Below, piece by piece: positions 8,952 through 19,442 of a stretch of 42,462 nt of DNA. The notes below the pieces were generated by a model that saw only the letters and a list, made by a program, of their open reading frames with translations, had not been told where the DNA came from and searched no databases. This stretch comes from Pseudonocardia sp. (GTDB lineage: Bacteria > Actinomycetota > Actinomycetes > Mycobacteriales > Pseudonocardiaceae): the NCBI GenBank assembly GCA_025869365.1, contig JAOZVV010000110.1:1-42462 (forward strand). Reading direction: 5' to 3'. The translations under genes were made by a program, and so were the position numbers. Numbering within the stretch: the first letter of the stretch is position 1; each line of letters begins with the position of its first letter.

Positions 8952-8999
8952 GTTGCACCGACGTTGCACGCAGATGCGGACCTGATCGGATAGTCAGGT
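8952..8999. promoter_or_regulatory. Candidate operators between aldehyde dehydrogenase and GAF regulator
   Basis: Two sites lie in the divergent gap. GTTGCAC is repeated directly at 8952 and 8963, an 11-bp step, about one helical turn. A perfect inverted repeat ACCTGA-N8-TCAGGT spans 8980-8999. Either could bind the neighbouring regulator. Confidence 0.45.
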
Positions 9000-9088
9000 T
9001 GTACCCGCGGAAATGGATCAGGCTTGCCTGTCCTGAGATCGGAGGGGACGATGGACGGGACGACGACGTCGGGAGAGCGGTCATCACG

Positions 9089-10543
9089 ATGAGCAGCCAC
9101 GTCCCGCCCGGCGCCGTCCCCGCTCGCGGTGCCCGCGATCTCGCGGACATCCGGGACGCCGTCCTGAGCGGGGACGAGGCCGCACGAGCACCGCGGGACC
9201 TCGTCTCGGACTCCTGGCGCCGGTCGCTGGCGGCGAGCGTGGACCCGGACCACGGGCTGCCCGTCCACGTGTACGACCGCGGCGAGATCGACGACGTCCG
9301 GGAGTCCCATCCGCTCGCCCCGGTGCTGCCGATGCTGCGGGACACGCTGCTGCACATCGCCGACGAGGCGACCCACATGATGATCGTGACGGACGCCCAG
9401 GGGCACATCCTGTGGCGCGAGGGTCACGACGACGTCCTGCGCCGCGCGGACGCCGTCGGCCTCACCGAGGGCACGCGCTGGTCCGAGGACTCCGTCGGCA
9501 CCAACGCCATGGGGACCGCGCTCGTCGAGGACCGGGCCGTCCGGATCCACTCGGCCGAGCACCTGGTCCGGACCTACCACTCGTGGACCTGCGCGGCGTC
9601 CCCGATCCACGATCCGGACTCCGGGGACCTCGTCGGCGTCGTGGACATCACCGGCCCGCTGCGCACGTTCCACCCGACGACACTCGCCCTCGTCGTGGCC
9701 GCGGCGCGGCTCGCCGAGAACCACCTCGCCACCCGGCTCGCGATCCGCGACGAGCGGTTGCGCACCCGCAACCTGCCCCACCTGCTCGGCCTTCGGAACG
9801 AGCCCGGTGCCCTGCTCAGCCCCCGCGGCCGGGTCCTCGCCGCGCAACCCCTTGGCTGGCTCTCCGATCGCGTGGACGTCGGCGGAGGAGCCCGGGTCCC
9901 GCTCGGCGACGGCAGGGAAGGCCTGCTGGAAGCGCTCGCGGAGGGCTACCTCCTGCGCCTCGACGAACCGGGAGCCCGCCCGGCCCCCTCACTCGCCCTG
10001 CCGTTCCTGGGCACCGAACGGCCCGAGGCCCGTCTCGACGGCCGGGCCGTCCGGCTGAGCCTGCGGCACGCGGAACTCCTCACGCTCATGGCCCTGCATC
10101 CGGAGGGCATGACCGCGGACCGGCTGGCCCTCGCGCTCTACGGGGACTCGGGAAACCCGGTCACCGTCCGCTCCGAGATGCACCGCCTCCGGGTCCACGT
10201 CGACGCCGGCGTCGTCCGGACCCAGCCCTACCGGCTACAGGCCGTGGTCGACGCGGACTTCCTCGCCCTCGGGGACGCGCTCCGGGAAGGCCGCGTCAGG
10301 GACGCGATCGCCCTCTACCGGGGCGAGCTCCTGCCCACCTCGGACGCTCCCGGGATCAGGGACGAGCGCCACCACCTGTCCGCAGCAATGAGGACCATGG
10401 TGCTGCAGAAGGGTGACGTCGAGGCGTTGTGGACCTATGCCGGGACGGCAGAGGGGCGGGTGGACGAGGCGGTGCGGGAGCGATTGCTGCACCTGCTGCC
10501 GGTGACGGATCCGCGGCGTGGGCGCGTCATCCGGATCGAGTGA
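9089..10543 (+). CDS. GAF-domain transcriptional regulator (AcoR-like sensor, winged-helix C-terminus)
   Basis: A 484-residue regulator. The N-terminal half has a GAF sensor (about 85-210), including the [10 protein letters not shown] stretch typical of AcoR-family acetoin/aldehyde sensors. The AcoR AAA+ sigma-54 module is missing. The C-terminal half has a predicted HTH/winged-helix segment (about 323-370, [12 protein letters not shown]). This architecture is common in actinobacteria next to exaC-DUF779 modules, and divergence from the aldehyde dehydrogenase suggests it controls that operon. The ATG at 9089 has GGGAGAG upstream; a TTG at 8999 is also in frame but yields non-conserved sequence. 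Confidence 0.8.
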   Translation: MSSHVPPGAVPARGARDLADIRDAVLSGDEAARAPRDLVSDSWRRSLAASVDPDHGLPVHVYDRGEIDDVRESHPLAPVLPMLRDTLLHIADEATHMMIVTDAQGHILWREGHDDVLRRADAVGLTEGTRWSEDSVGTNAMGTALVEDRAVRIHSAEHLVRTYHSWTCAASPIHDPDSGDLVGVVDITGPLRTFHPTTLALVVAAARLAENHLATRLAIRDERLRTRNLPHLLGLRNEPGALLSPRGRVLAAQPLGWLSDRVDVGGGARVPLGDGREGLLEALAEGYLLRLDEPGARPAPSLALPFLGTERPEARLDGRAVRLSLRHAELLTLMALHPEGMTADRLALALYGDSGNPVTVRSEMHRLRVHVDAGVVRTQPYRLQAVVDADFLALGDALREGRVRDAIALYRGELLPTSDAPGIRDERHHLSAAMRTMVLQKGDVEALWTYAGTAEGRVDEAVRERLLHLLPVTDPRRGRVIRIE

Positions 10544-11185
10544 GGATATGTCCGGAGCCCTCCACACCACAGCCGGGCGAGCGGCACGGGCCGGCTCACG
10601 TGAACCATTCACAATGGGCTCGACACGGCGTATCAGTCGTCGTTCTCAGCCCGAGTGGCATCGTCCCGCCTTCGGTTCCGGACGCACGAAGAACGGTGTG
10701 GCCTTCGGCCACCTCCGACTGCGCCGCCTGCGTGACCCCGCCAGTAGCTGGAACGCGAGGCCGGGCACGACTGAACCGTCGCCGTGGCGGAATCGGACGA
10801 GCTCCGTACCCAGCAGATGGCGCAGTCCGTAGCGCCGGGCGGTGCACCAGGCATCCTCCGTAGAGCGCAGCCCACCGGACATCGGCTCGATCTCGACAAC
10901 TGCGCGGACGCGCTCGTGGCCGCCTCCGTGTCGCCGGCAGCCACCCCCCGACCGCGCCCGGGTACTGCGTCCGATCCGCGGACCGCTTTGTGACTTACAC
11001 CACTATCAGTGCGTCATGTGTGCACCCCGTTGCCCCGAACAGGCCAGGAGAGGTGGACATGGCGTCACGAGCCGGGGACGGAGCGCGGTTCGAAGGCGAC
11101 GAACACCACCGAAGAGGACATAACGCTCTGCGTTCGTTCCCGGTCACGTTTCGTAACGGCCACCTGCCGGCCATCGATCATCCGG
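10544..11185. other. About 640 bp without a convincing gene, possibly decayed
   Basis: No reading frame here has a start, SD sequence and protein-like composition together. A minus-strand stretch at 10646-10882 reads somewhat like protein (ERVRAVVEIEP before its ATG, then RYGLRHLLGTELVRFRHGDG), but ends in an Arg-rich run and has no partner. A 6-bp hairpin GTGGCC-TTC-GGCCAC lies at 10698-10712. AT-richer patches (10606-10640, 10985-11020) set it apart from flanking coding DNA. It may hold a gene remnant plus the promoter of the fusion gene. Confidence 0.4.
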
Positions 11186-11233
11186 CTGACAGGCGTCCCC
11201 CGCGTGCACGCGGGTCGACGCTCCCCCTGTCAG
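11186..11233 (+). promoter_or_regulatory. 48-nt nested stem-loop before the deacetylase/synthase fusion gene
   Basis: Three nested helices are visible: CTGACAGG (11186-11193) with CCTGTCAG (11226-11233), CGTC (11194-11197) with GACG (11217-11220), and the perfect 16-bp palindrome CCCGCGTGCACGCGGG (11199-11214) as the tip. The structure ends 15 nt before the GTG chosen as start. It has no U-tract, so a leader or operator role is more likely than termination. Confidence 0.55.
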
Positions 11234-11248
11234 AAATGCGGTCATCTC

Positions 11249-14200
11249 GTGGTTCGTCGTGCCGGTTCCTCTGCGCGCCCGTCGCCGACGTGGTTGTTCG
11301 TCGGGTCGCTCCTGCTCGTGTTCGTCACCGTCCTGCTCGTGAGCGGATTCAGCTCCGCCGAGATCGGCAACGACGCCAAGGGCGCACACGAGCAGGGGGA
11401 CTCGGCGACGGTCCCGGAAACGGTCCTCGACGGCGGCACGATCGTCGACGGCCGGCAGGACCCGGCGACGTCGACCAGGGTCCCGAACAACACGATCGTG
11501 CTGACCTTCGACGACGGCCCGGACCCGACCTGGACCCCGCAGATCCTCGCGGTGCTGCGCAAGCACAACGTGCCCGGCACCTTCTTCGTCGTCGGTTCGA
11601 TGGCGAGCAGGTACCCGGAGCTGATCAAGTCCATCCACGACCAGGGTTCCGAGCTCGGGGTGCACACCTTCTCCCACCCCGACCTCGTGGACGTGCCGCA
11701 GTGGCGGGTGGAGCGCGAGATGAGCGAGACCCAGCTCGCCATCACCGGTGCCACCGGGACCAGCACCTACCTGATGCGGCCGCCGTACTCGTCGAGCCCG
11801 GACGCGCTGGACGACCGCAGCTACCAGACCGTTCGCCAGGTCGGCGACATGGGCTACCTGACGATCTTCACCGACGTCGACAGCGAGGACTGGCAGCGCC
11901 CCGGGGTCAACGCGATCGTGCACAACGCCACGCCGGAGGACGGCAAGGGCGGCACCGTCCTGATGCACGACGCCGGCGGGGACCGCTCGCAGACCGTCGC
12001 CGCGCTCGACCAGCTCATCCCACAGCTGCAGTCCCGCGGCTACACCTTCACGACGGTGACCGGCGCCATCGGCCTCCCGCCCCAGCCCGCGGCCTCGGAG
12101 CGGCAGGACCTCATGGGCCGGCTGCTGCTCGGCACGATCGGCGTGGCCCTGTGGATCACCGACGCCGCCCGGTGGGTCCTCGTCGGCGTCGCCACCCTGG
12201 TCATCCTCCGGCTCGTGCTGATGATCGTCGCCGCCCGCCGGCACACCCGCCGGCGCTCGGACCCGACGTGGAGCTGGGGGCCACCGGTGACCGAGCCGGT
12301 CACCGTGGTCGTCCCGGCCTACAACGAGTCGAAGAACATCGAGTCGACGGTGCGGTCGATCCTCGCCAACGACCATCCGCTCGAGGTGGTCGTCGTCGAC
12401 GACGGGTCCTCGGACGGCACCGCGGACCTCGTGGAGTCCCTCGGCCTGGACCGGGTCCGCGTCGTCCGCCAGCTCAACGCGGGAAAGTCCGCCGCGCTGA
12501 ACACCGGTACCGCCAACGCCCGCTACGACATCGTGATCATGATCGACGGCGACACCATCTTCGAGCCGGACACCGTGCGGCACCTCGCCCAGCCGTTCGG
12601 GGACCCCAAGGTGGGCGCCGTCGCGGGCAACGTGAAGGTCGCGAACACCGACACGCTGATCGGACGCCTGCAGCACATCGAGTACGTGGTCGGGTTCGGC
12701 ATCGACCGGCGGGTCCAGGACACCACCCGCTCGATCACGACGATCCCCGGGGCCGCGGGGGCGTTCCGGAAGTCCGCCCTGCGCGAGGTCGGCGGGCTGT
12801 CCGAGGACACCCTGGCCGAGGACACGGACCTGACCATCGCGCTCGGCCGCCGGGGATGGCGGGTCGTCTTCGAGGACCGGGCCCTGGCCTGGACCGAAGC
12901 GCCGGCCACGGCCGGACAGCTCTGGCGCCAGCGCTACCGCTGGAGCTACGGCACCATGCAGGCGCTCTGGAAGCACCGCGGGGCCCTGCGGGAGCCCGGG
13001 TCGTTCGGCTGGATCGGCCTGGCCCACGTCCTGCTGTTCCAGATCCTGCTGCCGCTGACGGCGCCGCTGGTCGACATCTTCCTGATCTACGGCCTGATCT
13101 TCGAGGATCCCGCGACGACCCTGCTGCTGTGGTCGCTGATGATGCTGGTGCAGCTCGCGTCGGGGCTCTACGCGTTCCACGTCGACGGCGAGCCGAAGAA
13201 CGCGCTGTGGGTGCTTCCCGTGCAGCAGGTCGTCTACCGGCAGCTCATGTACATCGTGCTCGTCCAGTCCACGATCAGCGCGATCAGCGGCGTCCGGGTC
13301 CGGTGGCAGAAGCTGCAGCGCACCGGGGCCGTCGACGCGTTGATGGTGGCGTCCCAGCGACCGGCCACACCCTCGCCGACCCCCGCGCGGACCCGGGTCG
13401 AACGCCCGCCCGCCGCGCGCCCCCCGGCCGATTCCCTGCCGGCCGGGTCCCCGCCGGCCGGGTCCCTGCCGCGTGAACCGCTGCGGGTCGAGCCCGCGCC
13501 CGTCGACTCGCCACCGGCCGCACGGCCGACGGGCGGCCGCGAGCGCTGGCTGGACACGCTCCGGGCCGCCGCCCTGATCCGGGTGATCGTCTACCACGCC
13601 CTCGGGCTCGGCTGGCTGTCGCTCGTGTTCCCGTCGATGGGGATCATGTTCGCGCTCGGCGGCTCGCTGATGGTCGCGTCGTTCCGCCGGATGCCGTCGA
13701 TCGACGTGATCGGCCAGCGGATCCGCCGCCTGCTGCCCCCGCTGTGGCTGCTCGGGCTCATCTTCGTCCCGGTGATGGTCTGGCAGGGCTGGGCAGCGGA
13801 GAACGACGGCGCCGGCGTGCCCTGGCGAGATCTCGTCTTCTGGGTGTTCCCGATCCTGGACCCGCCGGGCAGCGACTGGGGTTTCGACGCCGTCGAGGTC
13901 CTCTGGTACATCCGCGCCTACCTCTGGTTCGTGCTGCTGACCCCGGTCATGCTCCGCGCGTTCCGCAGATGGCCGGTGGCCTCGATCCTCGTTCCGTTGC
14001 TCCTCGTGGCCGCGGACGCGCTGCTCGGATCCCCCCTGTCCGACGCCTCGGGCATCGGCGCGGGCCTGCTGGACTTCCTCACCTTCGGTGCCTGCTGGAT
14101 GCTCGGGTTCGCCCACCGCGAGGGGATGCTGCGCAAGCTGCCGCGCCTCGCGCTCCTGGGACTCGCCGCCGCCGCGATCACGGCGGGCACGTTCTGGGGC

Positions 14201-15016
14201 CTCGGCCATCCGTCACCGGACAGCGGGTTCGACCTCAACGACATCCCGCTCGCCCAGGCTCTCGTCTCCGCGGGTGCGGTGCTGCTCTTCCTGCGGATCA
14301 ACCCGCGGATGGGCTGGGTGGACCGGGTGCCCGGGCTGGGCAGGCTGATCACGGTCGTGAACAGCCGCGCCATCACGATCTACCTCACCAACAACATCGC
14401 CATCGACGTGGCGGCCTGGCTGAACGACCGGTACGGGCTGCCGTCCGACGGGTGGGCCCTCGTCGGGACGAGCATGCTCCTGATCGCGCTGGCCATCCCC
14501 CTGTTCGGGTGGGTCGAGGACCTCGCCGCCCGCAGGCCCCTGCAGCTGTTCCCGGGGGGCAGGCGCGCAGTCCGGAAGCCACGTGAGGCGGCGCCGATCG
14601 ACGACAAGATCTCGTTCCGCCCGCGCACGCTGGCCGCCGCCACCTCGGCCCGGATCTCGGCGCTGCCGGAGACGACGGTTCTTCCCGCGGTGGTCCCGAG
14701 CAGCCGGCCGGAGCAGCGGGTCATGGGCACCGGCGTGCTCACGGGGGCCTCGCCGGCGGCTCGCGGACCGGCACCTCGGCCTCAACAGAGCGCCCCGCGC
14801 CTGCCGCGGCAGCGGCCTTCGGAGCGGGTCGGGCAGGCCCCGGGCGGCCAGACCCCGGCAGGCCCCTGGCACGCCCCGCGGCCCGCGCCGCCCCGGCGCT
14901 CGGAGCCGTCACGATCGGGATCCACCGGTTCGGAGTCCTCGCGCCCACAGCCGTGGCCGGCGTCCCCGGCTCGGAACGCCCACCAGGAGCGCACGGACCT
15001 GCGCCGTCACCCCTGA
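11249..15016 (+). CDS. Trimodular polysaccharide deacetylase / GT2 synthase / acyltransferase-3 fusion
   Basis: A 1255-residue protein, counted from GTG 11249 (start uncertain; GTG 11204 is also in frame). Order: membrane anchor (about 15-35); NodB deacetylase (75-270) with T-F-D-D-G-P, H-T-F-S-H metal ligands, R-P-P-Y and L-M-H-D; membrane segments (290-325); processive GT2 (350-600) with V-P-A-Y-N-E, D-D-G-S-S-D-G, D-G-D, E-D-T-D and Q-R-Y-R-W; more membrane segments to about 690; a Pro-rich linker; a multi-pass acyltransferase-3 domain (760-1100) starting R-E-R-W-L-D-T-L-R-A-A; and a disordered tail. The first two modules resemble bifunctional MatB of Streptomyces and PgaB/PgaC-like machinery. 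It likely makes, deacetylates and O- or N-acylates an N-acetylglucosamine-type polymer at the envelope (inference). Confidence 0.88.
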   Translation: MVRRAGSSARPSPTWLFVGSLLLVFVTVLLVSGFSSAEIGNDAKGAHEQGDSATVPETVLDGGTIVDGRQDPATSTRVPNNTIVLTFDDGPDPTWTPQILAVLRKHNVPGTFFVVGSMASRYPELIKSIHDQGSELGVHTFSHPDLVDVPQWRVEREMSETQLAITGATGTSTYLMRPPYSSSPDALDDRSYQTVRQVGDMGYLTIFTDVDSEDWQRPGVNAIVHNATPEDGKGGTVLMHDAGGDRSQTVAALDQLIPQLQSRGYTFTTVTGAIGLPPQPAASERQDLMGRLLLGTIGVALWITDAARWVLVGVATLVILRLVLMIVAARRHTRRRSDPTWSWGPPVTEPVTVVVPAYNESKNIESTVRSILANDHPLEVVVVDDGSSDGTADLVESLGLDRVRVVRQLNAGKSAALNTGTANARYDIVIMIDGDTIFEPDTVRHLAQPFGDPKVGAVAGNVKVANTDTLIGRLQHIEYVVGFGIDRRVQDTTRSITTIPGAAGAFRKSALREVGGLSEDTLAEDTDLTIALGRRGWRVVFEDRALAWTEAPATAGQLWRQRYRWSYGTMQALWKHRGALREPGSFGWIGLAHVLLFQILLPLTAPLVDIFLIYGLIFEDPATTLLLWSLMMLVQLASGLYAFHVDGEPKNALWVLPVQQVVYRQLMYIVLVQSTISAISGVRVRWQKLQRTGAVDALMVASQRPATPSPTPARTRVERPPAARPPADSLPAGSPPAGSLPREPLRVEPAPVDSPPAARPTGGRERWLDTLRAAALIRVIVYHALGLGWLSLVFPSMGIMFALGGSLMVASFRRMPSIDVIGQRIRRLLPPLWLLGLIFVPVMVWQGWAAENDGAGVPWRDLVFWVFPILDPPGSDWGFDAVEVLWYIRAYLWFVLLTPVMLRAFRRWPVASILVPLLLVAADALLGSPLSDASGIGAGLLDFLTFGACWMLGFAHREGMLRKLPRLALLGLAAAAITAGTFWGLGHPSPDSGFDLNDIPLAQALVSAGAVLLFLRINPRMGWVDRVPGLGRLITVVNSRAITIYLTNNIAIDVAAWLNDRYGLPSDGWALVGTSMLLIALAIPLFGWVEDLAARRPLQLFPGGRRAVRKPREAAPIDDKISFRPRTLAAATSARISALPETTVLPAVVPSSRPEQRVMGTGVLTGASPAARGPAPRPQQSAPRLPRQRPSERVGQAPGGQTPAGPWHAPRPAPPRRSEPSRSGSTGSESSRPQPWPASPARNAHQERTDLRRHP
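13424..13468 (+). repeat. 15-bp tandem repeats in the linker of the fusion protein
   Basis: Three adjacent units, CCGGCCGATTCCCTG, CCGGCCGGGTCCCCG and CCGGCCGGGTCCCTG, followed by a diverged fourth, encode a P-A-(D/G)-S-(L/P) linker joining the GT2 and acyltransferase modules. Confidence 0.75.
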
Positions 15017-15060
15017 TCCCAGGGCCGGGCAGGGAACCGCGACCTCGCGGGCACAGGGCC

Positions 15061-15091
15061 CGACTCGCGCGGCCCCACACCCCGACTCGCG
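15061..15091. repeat. CGACTCGCG direct repeat, 22-bp step
   Basis: CGACTCGCG at 15061 and 15083 in the gap between the fusion gene and clpC1. The same motif pair with the same 22-bp step occurs between folB and folK (27592 and 27614, the first copy with one change), which hints at a small dispersed element. Confidence 0.5.
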
Positions 15092-15095
15092 ACGC

Positions 15096-15135
15096 AGAAC
15101 GGCCCGCCGGGACCTAGGTCCGGGCGGGCCGTTCT
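15096..15135. terminator. Bidirectional terminator between the fusion gene and clpC1
   Basis: A 19-bp stem with a single mismatch and a TA loop: AGAACGGCCCGCC...GGACC pairs with GGTCC...GGGCGGGCCGTTCT. It sits between convergent stops at 15016 and 15158 and can serve both strands. No U-tract, as usual for actinobacterial terminators. Confidence 0.85.
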
Positions 15136-15157
15136 GGTGTCCTACGGGGCTAGCTCG

Positions 15158-17707
<2,550 letters not shown>

Positions 17708-17911
17708 TTGCACTCCTTGCCTGCTACGCCCACACATGAGGCGTACTGAAGTCCCGAGCAGTGTGCTTGGGCGCCCCGGACGTCGATACCCAGCGCCTAC
17801 CACTGTATCGGCTACTACCCGCCGGGCGCCTCAACCCGCAGAGTAGGCGTTCGCACCGACACAACGGTGTGACATCGCCGCTGATTCCCCCGCGACCGGT
17901 GTCCGGCCTGA

Positions 17912-18733
17912 TCAGGTGCCCGCGGAGGCCCGCTCGCGCTCCCGCTCGGCGGCCTTGTCCGCCTGGAAACCGTCCTGGTCCCGGCCCCTGCGCCAGTAGC
18001 CCGAGACGGACAGCGCGTCCCGTTCGACACCCCGCTCGTCGAGCAGGTGCCTGCGCAGCCCGCGGACCTCCCCGGCCTCCCCGTGCACGAACGCGTGCAC
18101 CCGCCCGGGCGGGAACTCGAGCGCCCGGACGGCGTCGAGCAGCTGTCCGGCGCCGCCGTCCGCGGCACCCGCCCGGTGCAGCCAGGTGACCCGGACGTCC
18201 GCGCCGGCGGGGAGCTCCTGCTGGTCGTCGGCGTTCTCGACCTGGACGAGGACGTGCGCGGCCGCCCCGACCGGCAGGGCCTCCAGGGCGGCGGCGATCG
18301 CGGGCAGCGCCGCCTCGTCGCCCACCAGGAGGTGCCAGTCCGCGCCGGGGTCCGGCGCGTAGGCCCCGCCCGGACCCAGCAGCCGCAGGGTGTCCCCCGG
18401 CCGCGCCGCGGCGGCCCACGGACCCGCCAGGCCGGTGTCCCCGTGGTGCACGAAGTCGATCGTGATCTCGCCCGCCTCGAGATCGAGAGCGCGGACCGTG
18501 TAGGTCCGGGTCGACGGCCATTCCGCGCGCGGGCGGTCCCGGCGGATGGCCTCGATGTCGAACGGCTCGGGATAGCTCACCCCGGGAGCCGGAAACAGAA
18601 TCTTCACATAGCGGTCCGTGTACGCGGTGTCCGGAAACGCGGCCAGCTCGTCCCCGCCCGCGACGACCCGGACCATGTGGGGGGTCAGCCGCTCGGTGCG
18701 GCGCACCTGCAGGGTGGTAGCTCGCCGTGCCAC
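17912..18733 (-). CDS. Siderophore-interacting protein (FAD ferric-siderophore reductase, SIP family)
   Basis: A 273-residue flavoreductase of the SIP/ViuB family, which reduces ferric siderophores with NAD(P)H in the cytoplasm. It shows the FAD-binding R-T-Y-T-V-R (about 84-89), the NAD(P)H-binding V-G-D-E-A-A-L-P-A-I-A, and the C-terminal family signature G-Y-W-R-R-G-R-D. The GTG at 18733 follows GGAGG. It stands alone between clpC1 and lsr2 with no siderophore biosynthesis or uptake gene in sight, and it is not in the corresponding mycobacterial order as I recall it, so it is an accessory insertion into the core block. Confidence 0.9.
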   Translation of the reverse strand: MARRATTLQVRRTERLTPHMVRVVAGGDELAAFPDTAYTDRYVKILFPAPGVSYPEPFDIEAIRRDRPRAEWPSTRTYTVRALDLEAGEITIDFVHHGDTGLAGPWAAAARPGDTLRLLGPGGAYAPDPGADWHLLVGDEAALPAIAAALEALPVGAAAHVLVQVENADDQQELPAGADVRVTWLHRAGAADGGAGQLLDAVRALEFPPGRVHAFVHGEAGEVRGLRRHLLDERGVERDALSVSGYWRRGRDQDGFQADKAAERERERASAGT

Positions 18734-18810
18734 TGGAACCTCCGGGAATGCTCGCGTCCGACGTCCGTCACGTCCCTGATGAGGCCACCCTAACCTCGGA
18801 TCCACGACGA

Positions 18811-18843
18811 AGGGGCCGACCGGGTGTGATCCGGTCGGCCCCT
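18811..18843 (-). terminator. Terminator downstream of lsr2
   Basis: Perfect 13-bp arms AGGGGCCGACCGG and CCGGTCGGCCCCT around a 7-nt loop. It lies between lsr2 and the SIP gene, which are on the same strand, so it ends the lsr2 transcript before SIP. Confidence 0.8.
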
Positions 18844-18883
18844 CTCGGGTCCGTCGGGTGCAGGAACCCGGCTCTCCGGGTGG

Positions 18884-18934
18884 CTCGGTTCTCCCGGTGA
18901 CTCAGTTCTCCTGGTGACTCAGTTCTCCTGGTGA
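18884..18934. repeat. Three 17-bp tandem repeats at the 3' end of lsr2
   Basis: CTCAGTTCTCCTGGTGA is present twice in succession (18901 and 18918), preceded by a diverged copy CTCGGTTCTCCCGGTGA (18884). The right-hand copy contains the last codons and stop of lsr2, so the other two are downstream duplicates of the gene's own end. Confidence 0.8.
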
Positions 18935-19266
18935 TAGGCCTCGAGGACCTCGGCCGGAATACGTCCCCGGTCCGACACCTTCATCCCGCGCTTGCGGGCC
19001 CAGTCCCGGATCGCCTGGTTCTGCTCGCGGTCGATCGCGGGCTTGCGGGCGGCCGGGCCGCTGTTCGACGCCGTCGCCTTACGCCGGCTGACCACCGCCT
19101 TGCGGGCGGCTCCGACATAGTTCGCGAGCGCATCCCGCAACTTGTCCGCGTTCGCTGTGGACAGGTCGATCTCATAGCTCTTGCCGTCGATACCGAACTC
19201 GACGGTCTCGTCGGCGCTCTCGCCGTCGATGTCGTCGATCAATCTGATCTCGCGGATCTGCGCCAC
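18919..19266 (-). CDS. lsr2: Lsr2 nucleoid-associated silencer
   Basis: A 115-residue H-NS-like protein that bridges DNA and silences AT-rich genes. The N-terminal oligomerisation domain (about 1-60, with [14 protein letters not shown]) is followed by a basic linker and a C-terminal DNA-binding domain with the minor-groove R-G-R motif (D-R-G-R-I-P). The GTG at 19266 has a GGAGG. A promoter with -35 TCGACA and -10 TATAGT lies 60-90 bp upstream in an AT-rich stretch, so self-control by Lsr2 is plausible. The 3' end is duplicated in tandem just after the stop. Confidence 0.97.
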   Translation of the reverse strand: MAQIREIRLIDDIDGESADETVEFGIDGKSYEIDLSTANADKLRDALANYVGAARKAVVSRRKATASNSGPAARKPAIDREQNQAIRDWARKRGMKVSDRGRIPAEVLEAYHQEN

Positions 19267-19291
19267 CGCCGCAGCCTCCTACTTCATTCGT

Positions 19292-19340
19292 TCGCCAATT
19301 GTGCGCGGCAACGCCGCCGAATTAGACTATATCGCCAATT
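19292..19340. promoter_or_regulatory. TCGCCAATT direct repeat flanking the lsr2 -10 region
   Basis: The 9-bp word TCGCCAATT occurs at 19292-19300 and 19332-19340, 40 bp apart. One copy lies in the promoter spacer and the other in the 5' leader. They could be operator half-sites for looping or for Lsr2 itself. Confidence 0.45.
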
Positions 19341-19355
19341 CCCGACCGTTGTCGA
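19326..19355 (-). promoter_or_regulatory. Sigma-70-type promoter of lsr2
   Basis: On the minus strand, TCGACA (5 of 6 to TTGACA, 19355-19350), an 18-bp spacer, then TATAGT (19331-19326). Predicted transcription starts about 53 nt before the lsr2 GTG. Confidence 0.6.
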
Positions 19356-19442
19356 GGCGCCCCCGACACGACCGGGTGGACGGGCTCAGGATTGGTGTGT
19401 TAAGCCGAGGAGTCCGCACGGCGGTTCGTCGGCCCCGAGCCG

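Noticed and set aside
10646..10882. Small minus-strand gene of 78 codons
   Set aside because: Only part reads like protein, it has no clear SD, and it ends in an Arg-rich run; kept only as a possible remnant.
10990..13476. 828-codon frame overlapping the fusion gene, with an attractive SD and ATG at 11059
   Set aside because: AGGAGAGG before ATG 11059 looks real, but the frame is out of phase with the deacetylase and encodes only Arg-rich sequence. A frameshift linking it to the main frame cannot be excluded, but nothing supports it.
11144..14209. 1021-codon frame antisense to the fusion gene
   Set aside because: Low-complexity Arg/Asp/Gly sequence typical of the complementary phase of GC-rich genes.
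17708..17911. ClgR operator in the clpC1 upstream region
   Set aside because: Searched by eye for the CGC-N5-GCG type dyad; partial matches have the wrong spacing.
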